The notes under the pieces were generated by a model. It saw only the letters and a program-made list of their open reading frames with translations. It searched no databases and had not been told where the DNA came from. DNA of 64,000 nucleotides from NCBI RefSeq assembly GCF_029623955.1, contig NZ_JARSBP010000002.1, positions 1,116,001 to 1,180,000 on the forward strand, in the 5' to 3' direction. Each line of letters starts with the position of its first letter. Position 1 is the stretch's first letter. Both the position numbers and the translations under genes were made by a program. This DNA is from Mycobacterium sp. 236(2023). Its GTDB lineage: Bacteria > Actinomycetota > Actinomycetes > Mycobacteriales > Mycobacteriaceae. Below are positions 17,394 to 26,409 of the stretch, in pieces.

Positions 17394-18812
17394 GTGACAG
17401 CGATCGACCCCGACAAGCTCCGCACGTGTCTGCAGGTGCTCGCCGACATCGAGGGGCTGCCTCCCGAGCACCCCGATTCCGTCGCCGTGCGCAGGGCCAC
17501 GGCGGGCGTCTTCAAAGCGGTGAAGAAGGCCCGCCGGACCGCCCGACGCGATGCGGTGGCTGCCGCCGACCGCGCCGTCATCGCCGCCACGGCCACCGGC
17601 GCGCCCGGCCGCATCGACGACGAGACGGCAGGCCTGCCGCTGGTCTCCACGGCGCCGGGTGCCACCGCGGGCACCCTGCTGCGCTCCCGCGCCTGCTACA
17701 TCTGCAAGAACCACCACACCGTCGTCGACGCGTTCTACCACCAGCTGTGCCCCGACTGCGCCGCGCTGAACCGGTCGAAACGCGACGCCCGCACCGACCT
17801 CACCGGCCGGCGTGCCCTGCTCACCGGTGGTCGCGCCAAAATCGGCATGTACATCGCGCTGCGACTGCTCCGCGACGGCGCGCACACGACCATCACGACC
17901 CGGTTCCCGAACGACGCCGTCCGCCGCTTCGCCGCGATGCCGGACAGCGCCGACTGGTTGCATCGGTTGCGCATCGTCGGCATCGACTTGCGGGACCCGG
18001 CCCAGGTCGTTGCGCTCGCCGACAATGTGGCCGCGCAGGGGCCGTTGGACATCCTGATCAACAACGCCGCCCAGACGGTGCGCCGATCGCCCGGTTCCTA
18101 CGCGGCGCTCGTCGAGGCGGAGCGCACCCCGCCGCCGGAACTCGTGGACGTGGTCACGTTCGACCGGGTCAGCGATGCCCACCCGTCGGCTCTGGCGGGA
18201 AGTCTGGCCGAGCATCACGCCCCGCACGCCGTCACCGAGTTGGCGCTGGCCGCCCGCAGCGCATCCCCGGAGCGGATCGCCGCGGGCACCGCGATCGACG
18301 CGGGCGGCCTGCTGCCCGACACCGCGTCGGTGAACAGCTGGACCCAGCGCGTGCACGAGGTCGACGCGCTGGAACTGCTCGAGGTGCAGCTGTGTAATCA
18401 GACCGCGCCGTTCATCCTCGTGAGCCGGCTCCGTCCGTCGATGGCCGCCGCAGCGGCACGCCGCACCTACGTCGTCAACGTCTCGGCGATGGAAGGCCAG
18501 TTCAGCCGCGCCTACAAGGGGCCCGGCCACCCGCACACCAACATGGCCAAGGCCGCCCTGAACATGCTGACCCGCACCAGCGCGGGGGAGATGCTGGAGA
18601 AGGACGGCATTCTGATGACCGCCGTGGACACCGGCTGGATCACCGACGAGCGGCCACATCCGACGAAGCTGCGGCTCGCCGACGAAGGTTTCCACGCGCC
18701 GCTGGATCTCGTCGACGGGGCAGCCCGCGTGTACGACCCGATCGTGCGCGGCGAGGCGGGCGAGGACCTGTACGGCTGCTTCCTCAAGGATTACGCGAAG
18801 AGCAACTGGTAG
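17394..18812 (+). CDS. Zinc-ribbon SDR-like protein lacking the catalytic tyrosine
   Basis: About 472 residues. The first 130 residues hold a helical region and a C-x2-C...C-x2-C zinc-ribbon candidate (C101, C104, C119, C122). A Rossmann/SDR domain follows, with TGGRAKIG at 144-151 in place of the usual TGxxxGIG, then NNAAQ, VNVSAMEG and VDTGWIT. Where classical SDRs have YxxxK this protein has TNMAK (T382, K386), so the catalytic tyrosine is missing. Either another residue serves as acid or the domain binds nucleotide without reduction. An in-frame ATG at 17364 could add ten residues. It is convergent with the bicupin gene, nine bases apart. Confidence 0.8.
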   Translation: MTAIDPDKLRTCLQVLADIEGLPPEHPDSVAVRRATAGVFKAVKKARRTARRDAVAAADRAVIAATATGAPGRIDDETAGLPLVSTAPGATAGTLLRSRACYICKNHHTVVDAFYHQLCPDCAALNRSKRDARTDLTGRRALLTGGRAKIGMYIALRLLRDGAHTTITTRFPNDAVRRFAAMPDSADWLHRLRIVGIDLRDPAQVVALADNVAAQGPLDILINNAAQTVRRSPGSYAALVEAERTPPPELVDVVTFDRVSDAHPSALAGSLAEHHAPHAVTELALAARSASPERIAAGTAIDAGGLLPDTASVNSWTQRVHEVDALELLEVQLCNQTAPFILVSRLRPSMAAAAARRTYVVNVSAMEGQFSRAYKGPGHPHTNMAKAALNMLTRTSAGEMLEKDGILMTAVDTGWITDERPHPTKLRLADEGFHAPLDLVDGAARVYDPIVRGEAGEDLYGCFLKDYAKSNW

Positions 18813-18821
18813 GCCACGAGG

Positions 18822-19865
18822 TCAGTCGACGGGGTTCCTGCGTGAGACGATCAGCGGATCGGCTGGCGTGAAAGGGAATTGAGGCAGCTCGTCGATGTGG
18901 GTGTTGAACGCGGCGGCGAGAACCTCGCGCGAGTACGCGCTCGCCGACGCGCGGTAGCCGATGTCGGCGGGGAACGGCTGGTCGAAGAAGATCAGGAAAT
19001 GCCAGTCGTCGGTGCCGATGTTCTCGATGTGGTGCGGGTACGCGCGAGGGATGAAGTACATATCCCCGGTCGTCATCGTCCAGGTATCCAGCGTTCCATC
19101 GGGATTCATGATGGTCATGCGGGCGTCGCCGTGGCGGACGTAACCCATCTCGGCTGTCACCGGGTGCCAATGTGGTTCGCGCATACCTTCTTCGGTGACG
19201 CGCAGTGAATACATCGAGATGTCCTTCAGCGCAGGCCAGTACTGGCTGCGCGCGAAACGGGCGTTGCCGCTGACGTAGTTCAGGCCGGGCTCCTGGGCCT
19301 CGATGTCGAACTTGTGCGGATTGCTGAAGTACGCGGTGCCGGGGATCTCGGGGGCGCCGCTGCGGGCCGCGAGTTTGTGATCGCGGGTGTCGCGGCGAAT
19401 CTTGGCCAGATCCGAGGACGGCAGGTCGTAGGTGTTGCCCAGGACCGCGTCGGAGAACGCTCCGAGTGTGGCGCCGAACCCGAAATCCTCGGGCCGCTCG
19501 TTGCGGAAGGCGATGATGAACTCGGCCACGTCGTCGCCGATGTTCTCGATGTGGTGCAGCGACCCCGATGCCGCGTGGAACATCTGCCCCGCGGTGACGA
19601 CGAACGTCGAGAACGTGCTGCCGTCGTCGAGGATCGACACGAGCGCGGTTCCAGAGACGCAGTAGGTGAGTTCGTCGGCGTTGGCGTGCCAGTGCGGCGT
19701 CCGCATCGCGCCGGGGTTGAGCAGAACGCGCTTGATCGACAAACCCTTGAGGATCGGCAGGTTGTCGGCGGTGACGCGTCGCATGGAGCCGAGGTAGGAC
19801 TCCTCGACGATCTCTCCTTCGTGCAATGACGTTGTGTGGCTGCTGTGCGCGAACGACGTTGTCAT
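18822..19865 (-). CDS. Bicupin, oxalate decarboxylase-like
   Basis: A 347-residue protein with two cupin barrels. Barrel 1 has the metal set in PHWHANADELTY plus LHHIENIG, and barrel 2 has PHWHPVTAEMGY plus PHHIENIG, so each has two H, one E and a third H, as in Mn-dependent oxalate decarboxylases and oxidases. There is no signal peptide, unlike many fungal forms, so it acts in the cytosol. The lid that separates decarboxylase from oxidase cannot be placed with certainty, so the reaction stays open. A GGAGGACAAC ribosome-binding sequence precedes the ATG. Confidence 0.85.
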   Translation of the reverse strand: MTTSFAHSSHTTSLHEGEIVEESYLGSMRRVTADNLPILKGLSIKRVLLNPGAMRTPHWHANADELTYCVSGTALVSILDDGSTFSTFVVTAGQMFHAASGSLHHIENIGDDVAEFIIAFRNERPEDFGFGATLGAFSDAVLGNTYDLPSSDLAKIRRDTRDHKLAARSGAPEIPGTAYFSNPHKFDIEAQEPGLNYVSGNARFARSQYWPALKDISMYSLRVTEEGMREPHWHPVTAEMGYVRHGDARMTIMNPDGTLDTWTMTTGDMYFIPRAYPHHIENIGTDDWHFLIFFDQPFPADIGYRASASAYSREVLAAAFNTHIDELPQFPFTPADPLIVSRRNPVD

Positions 19866-19968
19866 GTTGTCCTCCTGACCGGTGGGCTCCGTCGAAGGTG
19901 ACTCTTCTCCCTCGAAGGTGCGCTGTCATGGACGTTGGCCACGCCTTCGTGCTACCTGCTGGCGGTAA

Positions 19969-20442
19969 TCAGATCCGCAGTCTCAGGGATTCGAGATGCT
20001 GCCGGGCGTCGGCGGGGATCGGCGTCGGTCCGTCATCGTCGAGCAGGACCAGGACGGTGTCGCACAGGCTGACGCACGCGTCGCTGTGGAACAGCCCCGT
20101 CGATGCGACGAACGAGGTGCGGCCGACGTGGCCGATGCCGATCGCGGTGTCGATCACCGATGGCCACGGCGCTTCGCGCAGGTAGTGGACGACGATCGTG
20201 GATGTGACGATGCGCAGGCGACGTTCAGTCCGGTCGTAGACGTTCGGGAAGACCTGCCGGTTGAGTGTCGCGCGGGTGTTCTCATGCAGTGATTCGAGGG
20301 CCACGTTGTTGAGATGGCCGTTGGCGTCCATGTCGCCGAACCGCGCGTCGATGGGTTGGCGGACCGGATACGACGCGACGTCGAGTCGCGCGGGGTGCGG
20401 CCTCGGCACCGTGCTGATGAATGGGCTCGGTCCAGAATCCAT
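19969..20442 (-). CDS. Hotdog-fold acyl-CoA thioesterase
   Basis: A 157-residue single hotdog domain of the 4HBT/YbgC type. The motif RFGDMDANGHLNNVA contains the catalytic aspartate in the usual D-x-N/G-x-H-x-N context, followed by beta strands (RIVTSTIVVHYLREA, GRTSFVASTGLF) and VLVLLDDDG. Such enzymes hydrolyse acyl-CoA thioesters. The ATG at 20442 is chosen because the frame upstream codes only a proline/arginine-rich antisense sequence. Divergent from the LmeA-like gene by 67 bases. Confidence 0.82.
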   Translation of the reverse strand: MDSGPSPFISTVPRPHPARLDVASYPVRQPIDARFGDMDANGHLNNVALESLHENTRATLNRQVFPNVYDRTERRLRIVTSTIVVHYLREAPWPSVIDTAIGIGHVGRTSFVASTGLFHSDACVSLCDTVLVLLDDDGPTPIPADARQHLESLRLRI

Positions 20443-20509
20443 CCGCTCAAAATAGCCGCGCTGCAGGACTTTCCTCGCGGTCCCAGTGCGATGGGGCAGA
20501 ATTGCGCAG

Positions 20510-21538
20510 GTGACGATCCCGCCGCGACGACCCGGACAGCCTGGCGGGCGCGGCCCTGGGGGCCCGCCGCCTGATCCTGCGACGCGGCGACTGCGCAGGC
20601 CGAGCGGGCCGGATTCGCCGACCGAGAAGATCCGGGCCCGGCCTGCCGGTCCCGTCCGGCCTCCCGACGCGGTCCCCACCGAACAGATCCGGCGCCCGCC
20701 GCCTCCGCAGCAGCGCCCCGTACCTCCTCCGCCCAGGCCGCCTGGACCGCCCAAATTGCCGAGCCCGCCTGCACCTGGCCCCGTTGCGCAGCGTCCCGCC
20801 GAAAAGCCCCGTCGCGCACCGTTTTTCAATCGGCAGACGATCGTCTTGACCGCGATCCTCGTGATCGCGGTTCTCGCTGGCGGATTGGCGGGGGCCGAAC
20901 TCTACGCCCGGCACCGCGCCGACGGTGTTCTCGTCGCGGTTGCTGAATGTGTTGTCGAAGACGGCGCGACGATCTCGTACGGGGTCAATCCGCCGTTCCT
21001 GTGGCAGCACATCACCGGCCACTACACGAACATCTCCGTCGAGACGGCGGGCGATCGGGTGCAGTCCGCCAGGGGGATGACGGCAGACGTCACCCTCCGT
21101 GACGTCAGGCTTGCGGATTCCGGCGACTCCAAGGGCACGATCGGGGCGCTGGATGCCACGCTGACCTGGACGTCGGCCGGCATCAAGGACACTGTGGCCG
21201 AAAACCTGCCGGGCGTCGGCAGTTTGGTCACCGGCGTTCGCGCCGACCCGGCGGCCGGAACCCTGGTGATGGACGCCGGAGACACCAGTATCACCGCGAA
21301 ACCCGTTGTCACGGATGGCGATCTGAACCTGGAGGTGCTCGACGTCAGCGGCCCGTTCTCCAAGGATGTGGTGCAGTCGGCGCTCAACGATCTGACGAAG
21401 AAGCTCAACGACAACTATCCGCTCGGGATCCACGCGGACAGCGTCGAGGTCACTGGAGCCGGTGTCGTGGGAACGTTCTCCAGCCAGGATGCGTCGATCC
21501 CGAACGAGGACGCCAACCCCTGCTTCGGACGCCTGTAG
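20510..21538 (+). CDS. LmeA-like (DUF2993) membrane-anchored protein with Pro-rich cytosolic tail
   Basis: A 342-residue protein. Residues 1-105 are proline- and arginine-rich and contain two copies of a PTE[KQ]IR motif (near 37 and 56). A single membrane helix spans about 109-128. The exported part is a DUF2993 domain as in mycobacterial LmeA, which binds phospholipid and helps lipomannan elongation in the periplasm. The repeated threonine motif in the cytosolic tail is a plausible Ser/Thr kinase site, by inference only. GTG 20510 gives VTIPPRRP. It converges on the Lrp gene with a 7-bp stem between them. Confidence 0.78.
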   Translation: MTIPPRRPGQPGGRGPGGPPPDPATRRLRRPSGPDSPTEKIRARPAGPVRPPDAVPTEQIRRPPPPQQRPVPPPPRPPGPPKLPSPPAPGPVAQRPAEKPRRAPFFNRQTIVLTAILVIAVLAGGLAGAELYARHRADGVLVAVAECVVEDGATISYGVNPPFLWQHITGHYTNISVETAGDRVQSARGMTADVTLRDVRLADSGDSKGTIGALDATLTWTSAGIKDTVAENLPGVGSLVTGVRADPAAGTLVMDAGDTSITAKPVVTDGDLNLEVLDVSGPFSKDVVQSALNDLTKKLNDNYPLGIHADSVEVTGAGVVGTFSSQDASIPNEDANPCFGRL

Positions 21539-21558
21539 CGGCGGCTCACCCCCGCCGC
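21538..21558. terminator. Possible bidirectional stem between convergent genes
   Basis: GCGGCGG (21538-21544) and CCGCCGC (21552-21558) form a 7-bp GC-only stem with a 7-base loop, sitting across the stop codons of the LmeA-like and Lrp genes. No T tract. Mycobacterial terminators often lack one. Confidence 0.35.
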
Positions 21559-22019
21559 GCGAGCTCCTCCAGGAGCGGGCGTGTGCGGTAGGCGACGACT
21601 TCGTGCATCGCCACCGACATCGTCGTGCGTTCGACGCCGGGGACCGCGAGAATCAGGCCCGCGACGCGGTACAGGTCGTCGGCATCGGTCGCGACGACGC
21701 CGACGAGCAGGTCCGCAGCGCCGGACAGACCGGTGACCTGGGTGACCTGGGTGACGGTTTCCAGCTCGGCGATCACGTTCTCCAGCTTGTGCTGATCCAC
21801 CACAACGGTGATGAATGCCTTAAGCGGATAGCCGAGATCGCGCGGTGAGACGCAACGATCGATCGGTGCGAGCACCTTGTCCTGGTCCCATCGCGCCAGC
21901 CGCGCCTGGACGGTGTTGCGTGCCAGGTTGAGCATCGCCGCCAGCTGAACGCCTGTGGCTCGCGGTGCGTCACACAACGCCAGCAGCAGCCGGGCGTCGG
22001 TGCGGTCCAGTTTTGCCAT
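21546..22019 (-). CDS. Lrp/AsnC-family transcriptional regulator
   Basis: A 157-residue regulator. An N-terminal helix-turn-helix (LDRTDARLLLALCDAPRATGVQLAAMLNLARNTVQARL) is followed by the RAM/effector domain (LKAFITVVVDQHKLENVIAEL, VTQVTGLSGAADLLVGVVA, PGVERTTMSVAMHEVV). Such proteins bind amino acids or 2-oxoacids and act on nearby metabolic genes. It is divergent from the indolepyruvate ferredoxin oxidoreductase gene, 139 bases away, which is the likely target. An AGCCAA/TTGGCT pair (22045-22050 and 22081-22086) lies in that gap. Confidence 0.88.
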   Translation of the reverse strand: MAKLDRTDARLLLALCDAPRATGVQLAAMLNLARNTVQARLARWDQDKVLAPIDRCVSPRDLGYPLKAFITVVVDQHKLENVIAELETVTQVTQVTGLSGAADLLVGVVATDADDLYRVAGLILAVPGVERTTMSVAMHEVVAYRTRPLLEELARRG

Positions 22020-22158
22020 GTCGCGCAGTATCCCACGTCACACTAGCCAAATTATGCGCAACATGCTCAAAAAGAAGTGGTTGGCTTGCTCACTCTGTAG
22101 TCGACTGCCACCCTTGATAGAGCAATACGCTAATCGACAGCTGAGGTGGTGAAACCCG

Positions 22159-25100
22159 GTGACCGATCTCGACGTCCGCCGACCCGACAGCGGCGACTAC
22201 CAACTCGGCGACCGGTATCGCTCCGGATCAGGCGCGGTGTTGCTCACCGGTGTGCAGGCGATCGCGCGTGCGCTCGTCGAACAGCACGAGCGCGACGCCC
22301 GCGCCGGACTCCGCACAGCGACGTTCGTGTCGGGTTATCAGGGCAGCCCCCTGGGCGGCGTCGACCGCATGCTGGCCGGAATGCCCGACGTCCTGGCCGC
22401 GAACGACATCACGTTCGTGCCCGGCCTCAACGAGGAACTCGCGGCGACGTCGGTGTGGGGGAGCCAAGCCGACCTCGGCGCGGGCACGCCGACCCACGAC
22501 GGTGTCGTCGGCGTCTGGTACGGCAAGGGCCCGGGCCTCGACCGGGCGACCGATGCCCTTCGGCACGCCAACATGTACGGCGCCAGCGCCCGCGGCGGGA
22601 TGCTTCTGCTGGTCGGCGACGATCCTGCGTCGAAATCGTCGACGGTCCCGGCGGTCAGCGAACGATCCTTGGCGGCGCTCGGCATTCCGGTGCTCTTCCC
22701 CCGCAACGCGCGCGAGATCGTCACGATGGTGATGCACGGCATCGCGTTGTCGCGAGCGTCCGGCTGTGTGGTGGCGCTCAAGATCGTCGCCGATGTCGCC
22801 GACGGCGCCTGGTCCGTGGACGGCCATGACGTCGACGTCGACATCGTCGTTCCCGAAATCCTTTGGGAAGGAAGGCCGTTCGTCTACCGGCAGCGCCCGA
22901 TGGCCGCTCCCGCGGACAGCCTGCTTGCCGAGGCGGATCTCTACGGACCCCGCGCAGAGGTGGTCCGCGCCTACGGCGCGGCCAACTGCCTCGACGTCGT
23001 CGAGATCGACCCGCCGGCTGCACGCATCGGAATCGCCGCCACCGGAACGGCATTCGATTCGGTACGACAGGCGCTCGCGGACCTCGGCGCCGACGACTTC
23101 GAGCTGCGCCGCGCCGGGGTGCGGTTGTTGCGGATCGGCATGCCCACGCCGCTCGGGCCCGATACGGTGGCTGCTTTCGCCGACGGCCTCGATGAGATCC
23201 TGGTGGTCGAGGACAAGACCGCGTTCGTCGAGACACAGATGCGCGAGATCCTCTACGGCACGGCGGACGCGCCACGCATCATCGGCAAGAAGGACGCCCA
23301 CGGTGCGCTGCTGGTGCCCGCCGGGGGCGAGCTGACCGCTGGGCGCCTGCTCGCCCCGCTGCGCCGCGTGCTCGGCGGCCGCCTCGACCTGAAGAAGCCG
23401 CCGCCGCCCGCGCTGACGCTCGAAGTCCTTCCCGCACAGGATCTCTCCGTGCGGCGTGCCGCCTACTTCTGCAGCGGCTGCCCGCACAATCGGTCGACAG
23501 CAGTCCCCGAAGGTTCGCTGGCCGGGGGCGGGATCGGCTGCCACACGATGGTCACGATGTCGGGCCGCAAGGACAGCGCCGTTACCGGGCTGACGCAGAT
23601 GGGCGGCGAGGGCAGCCAGTGGATCGGGCAGGCTCCGTTCACCGACATTCCTCACCTGTTTCAGAACATCGGCGACGGAACCTTCTTCCACTCCGGCCAA
23701 CTCGCCGTCCAGGCCTGTGTCGCCGCCGGGGTCAACATCACCTACAAATTGCTGTACAACGACGTCGTCGCCATGACCGGCGCTCAGCACGCCGAAGGGG
23801 CGCTCGCGGTCGCCACGCTCACCCATAAGCTGAAATACGAAGGCGTCCAACAGATCATCATCTGCGCCGACGAACCGAAGCGGCACGCCAAGCGCGCTCT
23901 GGCGAAGGGAACTCTGGTCTGGCACCGGGACCGTCTCGACGAGGCGCAGAAGCGGCTGCGCGACGTCAAGGGCGTCACGGTCCTTATCTACGACCAGCAC
24001 TGCGCCGCCGACGCCCGCAGGCAACGCAAGCGCGGCAGCCTGCCGACGCGCACCACCCGTGTGGTCATCAACGAGGCTGTTTGTGAAGGGTGCGGCGATT
24101 GCGGCGTGAAGTCGAATTGCCTTTCCGTGCAACCGGTCGACACCGAGTTCGGCCGTAAGACACGGATCGACCAGACCTCCTGCAACACCGACTACAGCTG
24201 CCTCGACGGCGACTGCCCGTCCTTCGTGACGGTCGAGGTCACTGGCGCGAAGAAGCCCGCAGCGCCGGCGCCGAATCCGCCCGAGCTACCGGAGCTCGAC
24301 ACCGAACCGGTCACGTCGACGCACAACGTGTTCTTCGCCGGAATCGGTGGCACCGGGATCGTCACCGTGAACCAGGTGCTCGCCACTGCGGCGCTGCGGG
24401 CGGGTTACGACGTGGAGAGCCTGGACCAGATCGGGCTGAGCCAGAAGGCCGGACCGGTCGTCTCGCATCTGCGGTTCGCCGCAGCCAAGCTGGATCCGGC
24501 CAATCGGATCACCCCTGGCAGCGCGGACTGCATCGTGGCCTTCGACCTGCTGGCCGCCGCCGACGTCAAGAACCTCGGCTACGGAGACCCCGCCAGGACG
24601 GTGTCGATCGCCTCCACCAGCAAGACGCCCACCGGGGACATGGTGTACGACAAGTCGATCGCTTACCCCGAAACGGCCTACCTGCTCGAACGGTTGGGCC
24701 GCGTGTCCCGCACCGTGCAGTCGTTCGACGCGCTCGCCGCAGCCCAAACGCTGTTCGGCGACACCGCCGCCGCGAACTTCCTGCTGATCGGCGCTGCGTA
24801 TCAGACCGGGGCACTGGGGATTCCGGCGTCGGCGGTCGAGGAGGCCATCGAGATCAACGGCGTTGCCGTCGCAGTGAACATCGCGGCATTCCGCTGGGGC
24901 AGGGTTGTGATCGCCGACCCCGCGCATTTCCACGACATCGTCTCGCCGGTATATGGGCGACCGGCCGCCGTCGCACCCGCGCATGTCCTGGCAGGCACCA
25001 CCTTTTCCGGCCACGTCGGCGATCTCATCGCCCGGCGCGCCGCCGATCTCGTCGCTTATCAGAACGCCAAGGTCGCGCGCCGCTATGTGCTTCTGCTCGA

Positions 25101-25617
25101 ACAGCTCTGGACCGCCGAGCGGGCTGTCGGTGACCGGACCGAGTTCAGCGAGGCCGTCGCCAAGGGGCTCTACAAGTTCACCTCATACAAAGACGAGTAC
25201 GAGGTCGCGCGGCTACTGACCGACCCGGAATTCCTGGCCCACGTGACGTCGGAAGTCCCCGGCGGCGAGAAGCTGACCTACAAGCTGCACCCACCGACCC
25301 TGCGGGCGATGGGACGCACAAAGAAGATCGGACTCGGCCCGCGTAGCCACGTCGCCCTGCGTGTCCTCGCGAAGGGAAAGCGGCTGCGCGGCACCATCTT
25401 CGATCCGTTCGGATACGCGCACCTGCGCAAGGTCGAGCGGGAACTGCTCGCCGAGTACATCGATATCGTCACCCGGTTGGCCGTCGAACTCGACACGGAC
25501 AACTACGACCGCGCCGTGGAAATCGCCGGACTGCCCGATATGGTGCGCGGCTACGAAGACATCAAGCTGGCCGGCGTCGACTCCTACCACGCGAGACTGC
25601 GCGAACTGGGAGTCTAA
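22159..25617 (+). CDS. Indolepyruvate ferredoxin oxidoreductase, fused alpha-beta-gamma form
   Basis: 1152 residues. The order is an N-terminal alpha-type domain, a middle thiamine-diphosphate half containing CSGCPHNRST, GIGCHTMVTMSGR and GGEGSQWIGQAPF, a ferredoxin-type cluster CxxCxxCxxxxxC (C642, C645, C648, C654), and a C-terminal gamma-type domain beginning FFAGIGGTGIVTVNQVL. The enzyme oxidatively decarboxylates aryl or branched 2-oxoacids (for instance indolepyruvate) to acyl-CoA and passes electrons to ferredoxin. Start GTG 22159 follows GAGGTGG. The neighbouring Lrp regulator fits control by amino-acid supply. Its stop overlaps the stop of the convergent cutinase gene. Confidence 0.9.
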   Translation: MTDLDVRRPDSGDYQLGDRYRSGSGAVLLTGVQAIARALVEQHERDARAGLRTATFVSGYQGSPLGGVDRMLAGMPDVLAANDITFVPGLNEELAATSVWGSQADLGAGTPTHDGVVGVWYGKGPGLDRATDALRHANMYGASARGGMLLLVGDDPASKSSTVPAVSERSLAALGIPVLFPRNAREIVTMVMHGIALSRASGCVVALKIVADVADGAWSVDGHDVDVDIVVPEILWEGRPFVYRQRPMAAPADSLLAEADLYGPRAEVVRAYGAANCLDVVEIDPPAARIGIAATGTAFDSVRQALADLGADDFELRRAGVRLLRIGMPTPLGPDTVAAFADGLDEILVVEDKTAFVETQMREILYGTADAPRIIGKKDAHGALLVPAGGELTAGRLLAPLRRVLGGRLDLKKPPPPALTLEVLPAQDLSVRRAAYFCSGCPHNRSTAVPEGSLAGGGIGCHTMVTMSGRKDSAVTGLTQMGGEGSQWIGQAPFTDIPHLFQNIGDGTFFHSGQLAVQACVAAGVNITYKLLYNDVVAMTGAQHAEGALAVATLTHKLKYEGVQQIIICADEPKRHAKRALAKGTLVWHRDRLDEAQKRLRDVKGVTVLIYDQHCAADARRQRKRGSLPTRTTRVVINEAVCEGCGDCGVKSNCLSVQPVDTEFGRKTRIDQTSCNTDYSCLDGDCPSFVTVEVTGAKKPAAPAPNPPELPELDTEPVTSTHNVFFAGIGGTGIVTVNQVLATAALRAGYDVESLDQIGLSQKAGPVVSHLRFAAAKLDPANRITPGSADCIVAFDLLAAADVKNLGYGDPARTVSIASTSKTPTGDMVYDKSIAYPETAYLLERLGRVSRTVQSFDALAAAQTLFGDTAAANFLLIGAAYQTGALGIPASAVEEAIEINGVAVAVNIAAFRWGRVVIADPAHFHDIVSPVYGRPAAVAPAHVLAGTTFSGHVGDLIARRAADLVAYQNAKVARRYVLLLEQLWTAERAVGDRTEFSEAVAKGLYKFTSYKDEYEVARLLTDPEFLAHVTSEVPGGEKLTYKLHPPTLRAMGRTKKIGLGPRSHVALRVLAKGKRLRGTIFDPFGYAHLRKVERELLAEYIDIVTRLAVELDTDNYDRAVEIAGLPDMVRGYEDIKLAGVDSYHARLRELGV

Positions 25618-26294
25618 ACCCGTTGTTGCACATGCTTGGTGATCCACTGTGCGGCCAGCTTCACCAATCCGGACTGCGGGTAGCGCACGTGCGCGTTGAA
25701 ATCGTCGCCGCGAGAACAGATCGGGTCACCGGTGTTGCACAGGTCCGCGGTGCGCGCCCCGAAGTCAGGACTGAGTACCGTCAACGGTCTGCCGATGCGG
25801 GCCGACGGGTTGCCGAACACGGCGATCGCCGCGATGTGGGGGACCATGGCCAGCGGTAGCGGTGCGGTGTAGCCGAGCCCTGCCATCGGCGCGGTCGCGA
25901 CGACGTCGATGACGGCCGCACCTTGCGAGTAGCCGCCGAGCACGATCTTGGTGTCGGGGCAGTTCGCCGCGATGGTTTGGACGCGCCGACTGGCGTCGTT
26001 GGCGCCGACGGCCACCTGCCCGAAGTCCCATGTCGCCGGATACTTCACGGCGTAGGTGCCGATCGACTCGCCCTTGACCATGGGGCGCAGGATCTCGACG
26101 AGTGAGGTGCCGACGACGCCGAGCCCCGCCGGCTCGTCGGTGCCGCGGGCGAAAACGACCTCGATGTCGTTGCATTTCGGCGCGGCCGCGGCGACGGGCA
26201 TGGCCACGGTTCCTGCGGTCGCGAACATGGCGAGCGCCGATCCCGCGGCGACCAGCAGCCGACGTGCACGCGCAGTGGTGTTGCGGACAGCCAC
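25614..26294 (-). CDS. Exported cutinase-family serine esterase
   Basis: A 226-residue cutinase-like enzyme. A basic N-terminus and hydrophobic segment (LLVAAGSALAMFATAGTVAMPVAAAAP) form a signal peptide. The mature domain starts CNDIEVVFARGT. The catalytic serine is S123 in GGYSQGA, the aspartate lies in the disulphide loop CNTGDPIC, and the histidine in FNAHVRYPQSG. The GTG at 26294 is strongly preferred because GAGGAGAG lies just upstream; a longer frame with ATG 26333 lacks such a site. It lacks the proline-rich linker of the other cutinase at 16377-17255. Probably acts at the cell surface on lipid esters. Confidence 0.9.
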   Translation of the reverse strand: MAVRNTTARARRLLVAAGSALAMFATAGTVAMPVAAAAPKCNDIEVVFARGTDEPAGLGVVGTSLVEILRPMVKGESIGTYAVKYPATWDFGQVAVGANDASRRVQTIAANCPDTKIVLGGYSQGAAVIDVVATAPMAGLGYTAPLPLAMVPHIAAIAVFGNPSARIGRPLTVLSPDFGARTADLCNTGDPICSRGDDFNAHVRYPQSGLVKLAAQWITKHVQQRV

Positions 26295-26409
26295 GGGCCT
26301 CTCCTCGACCTGACGCGGTTGGATGTTGGGCATCGGATACCCATAAGTCTCAGTTTTCACTCTAATAACAGCTGAGCAGGCCGTTGAGTTCCCGGAATCG
26401 CCAGGTGAG

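Noticed and set aside
22228..24132. A 634-codon minus-strand frame inside the ferredoxin oxidoreductase gene
   Set aside because: It is antisense to a gene with clear cofactor motifs, contains no recognisable domain and follows the third-codon GC pattern of the real gene.
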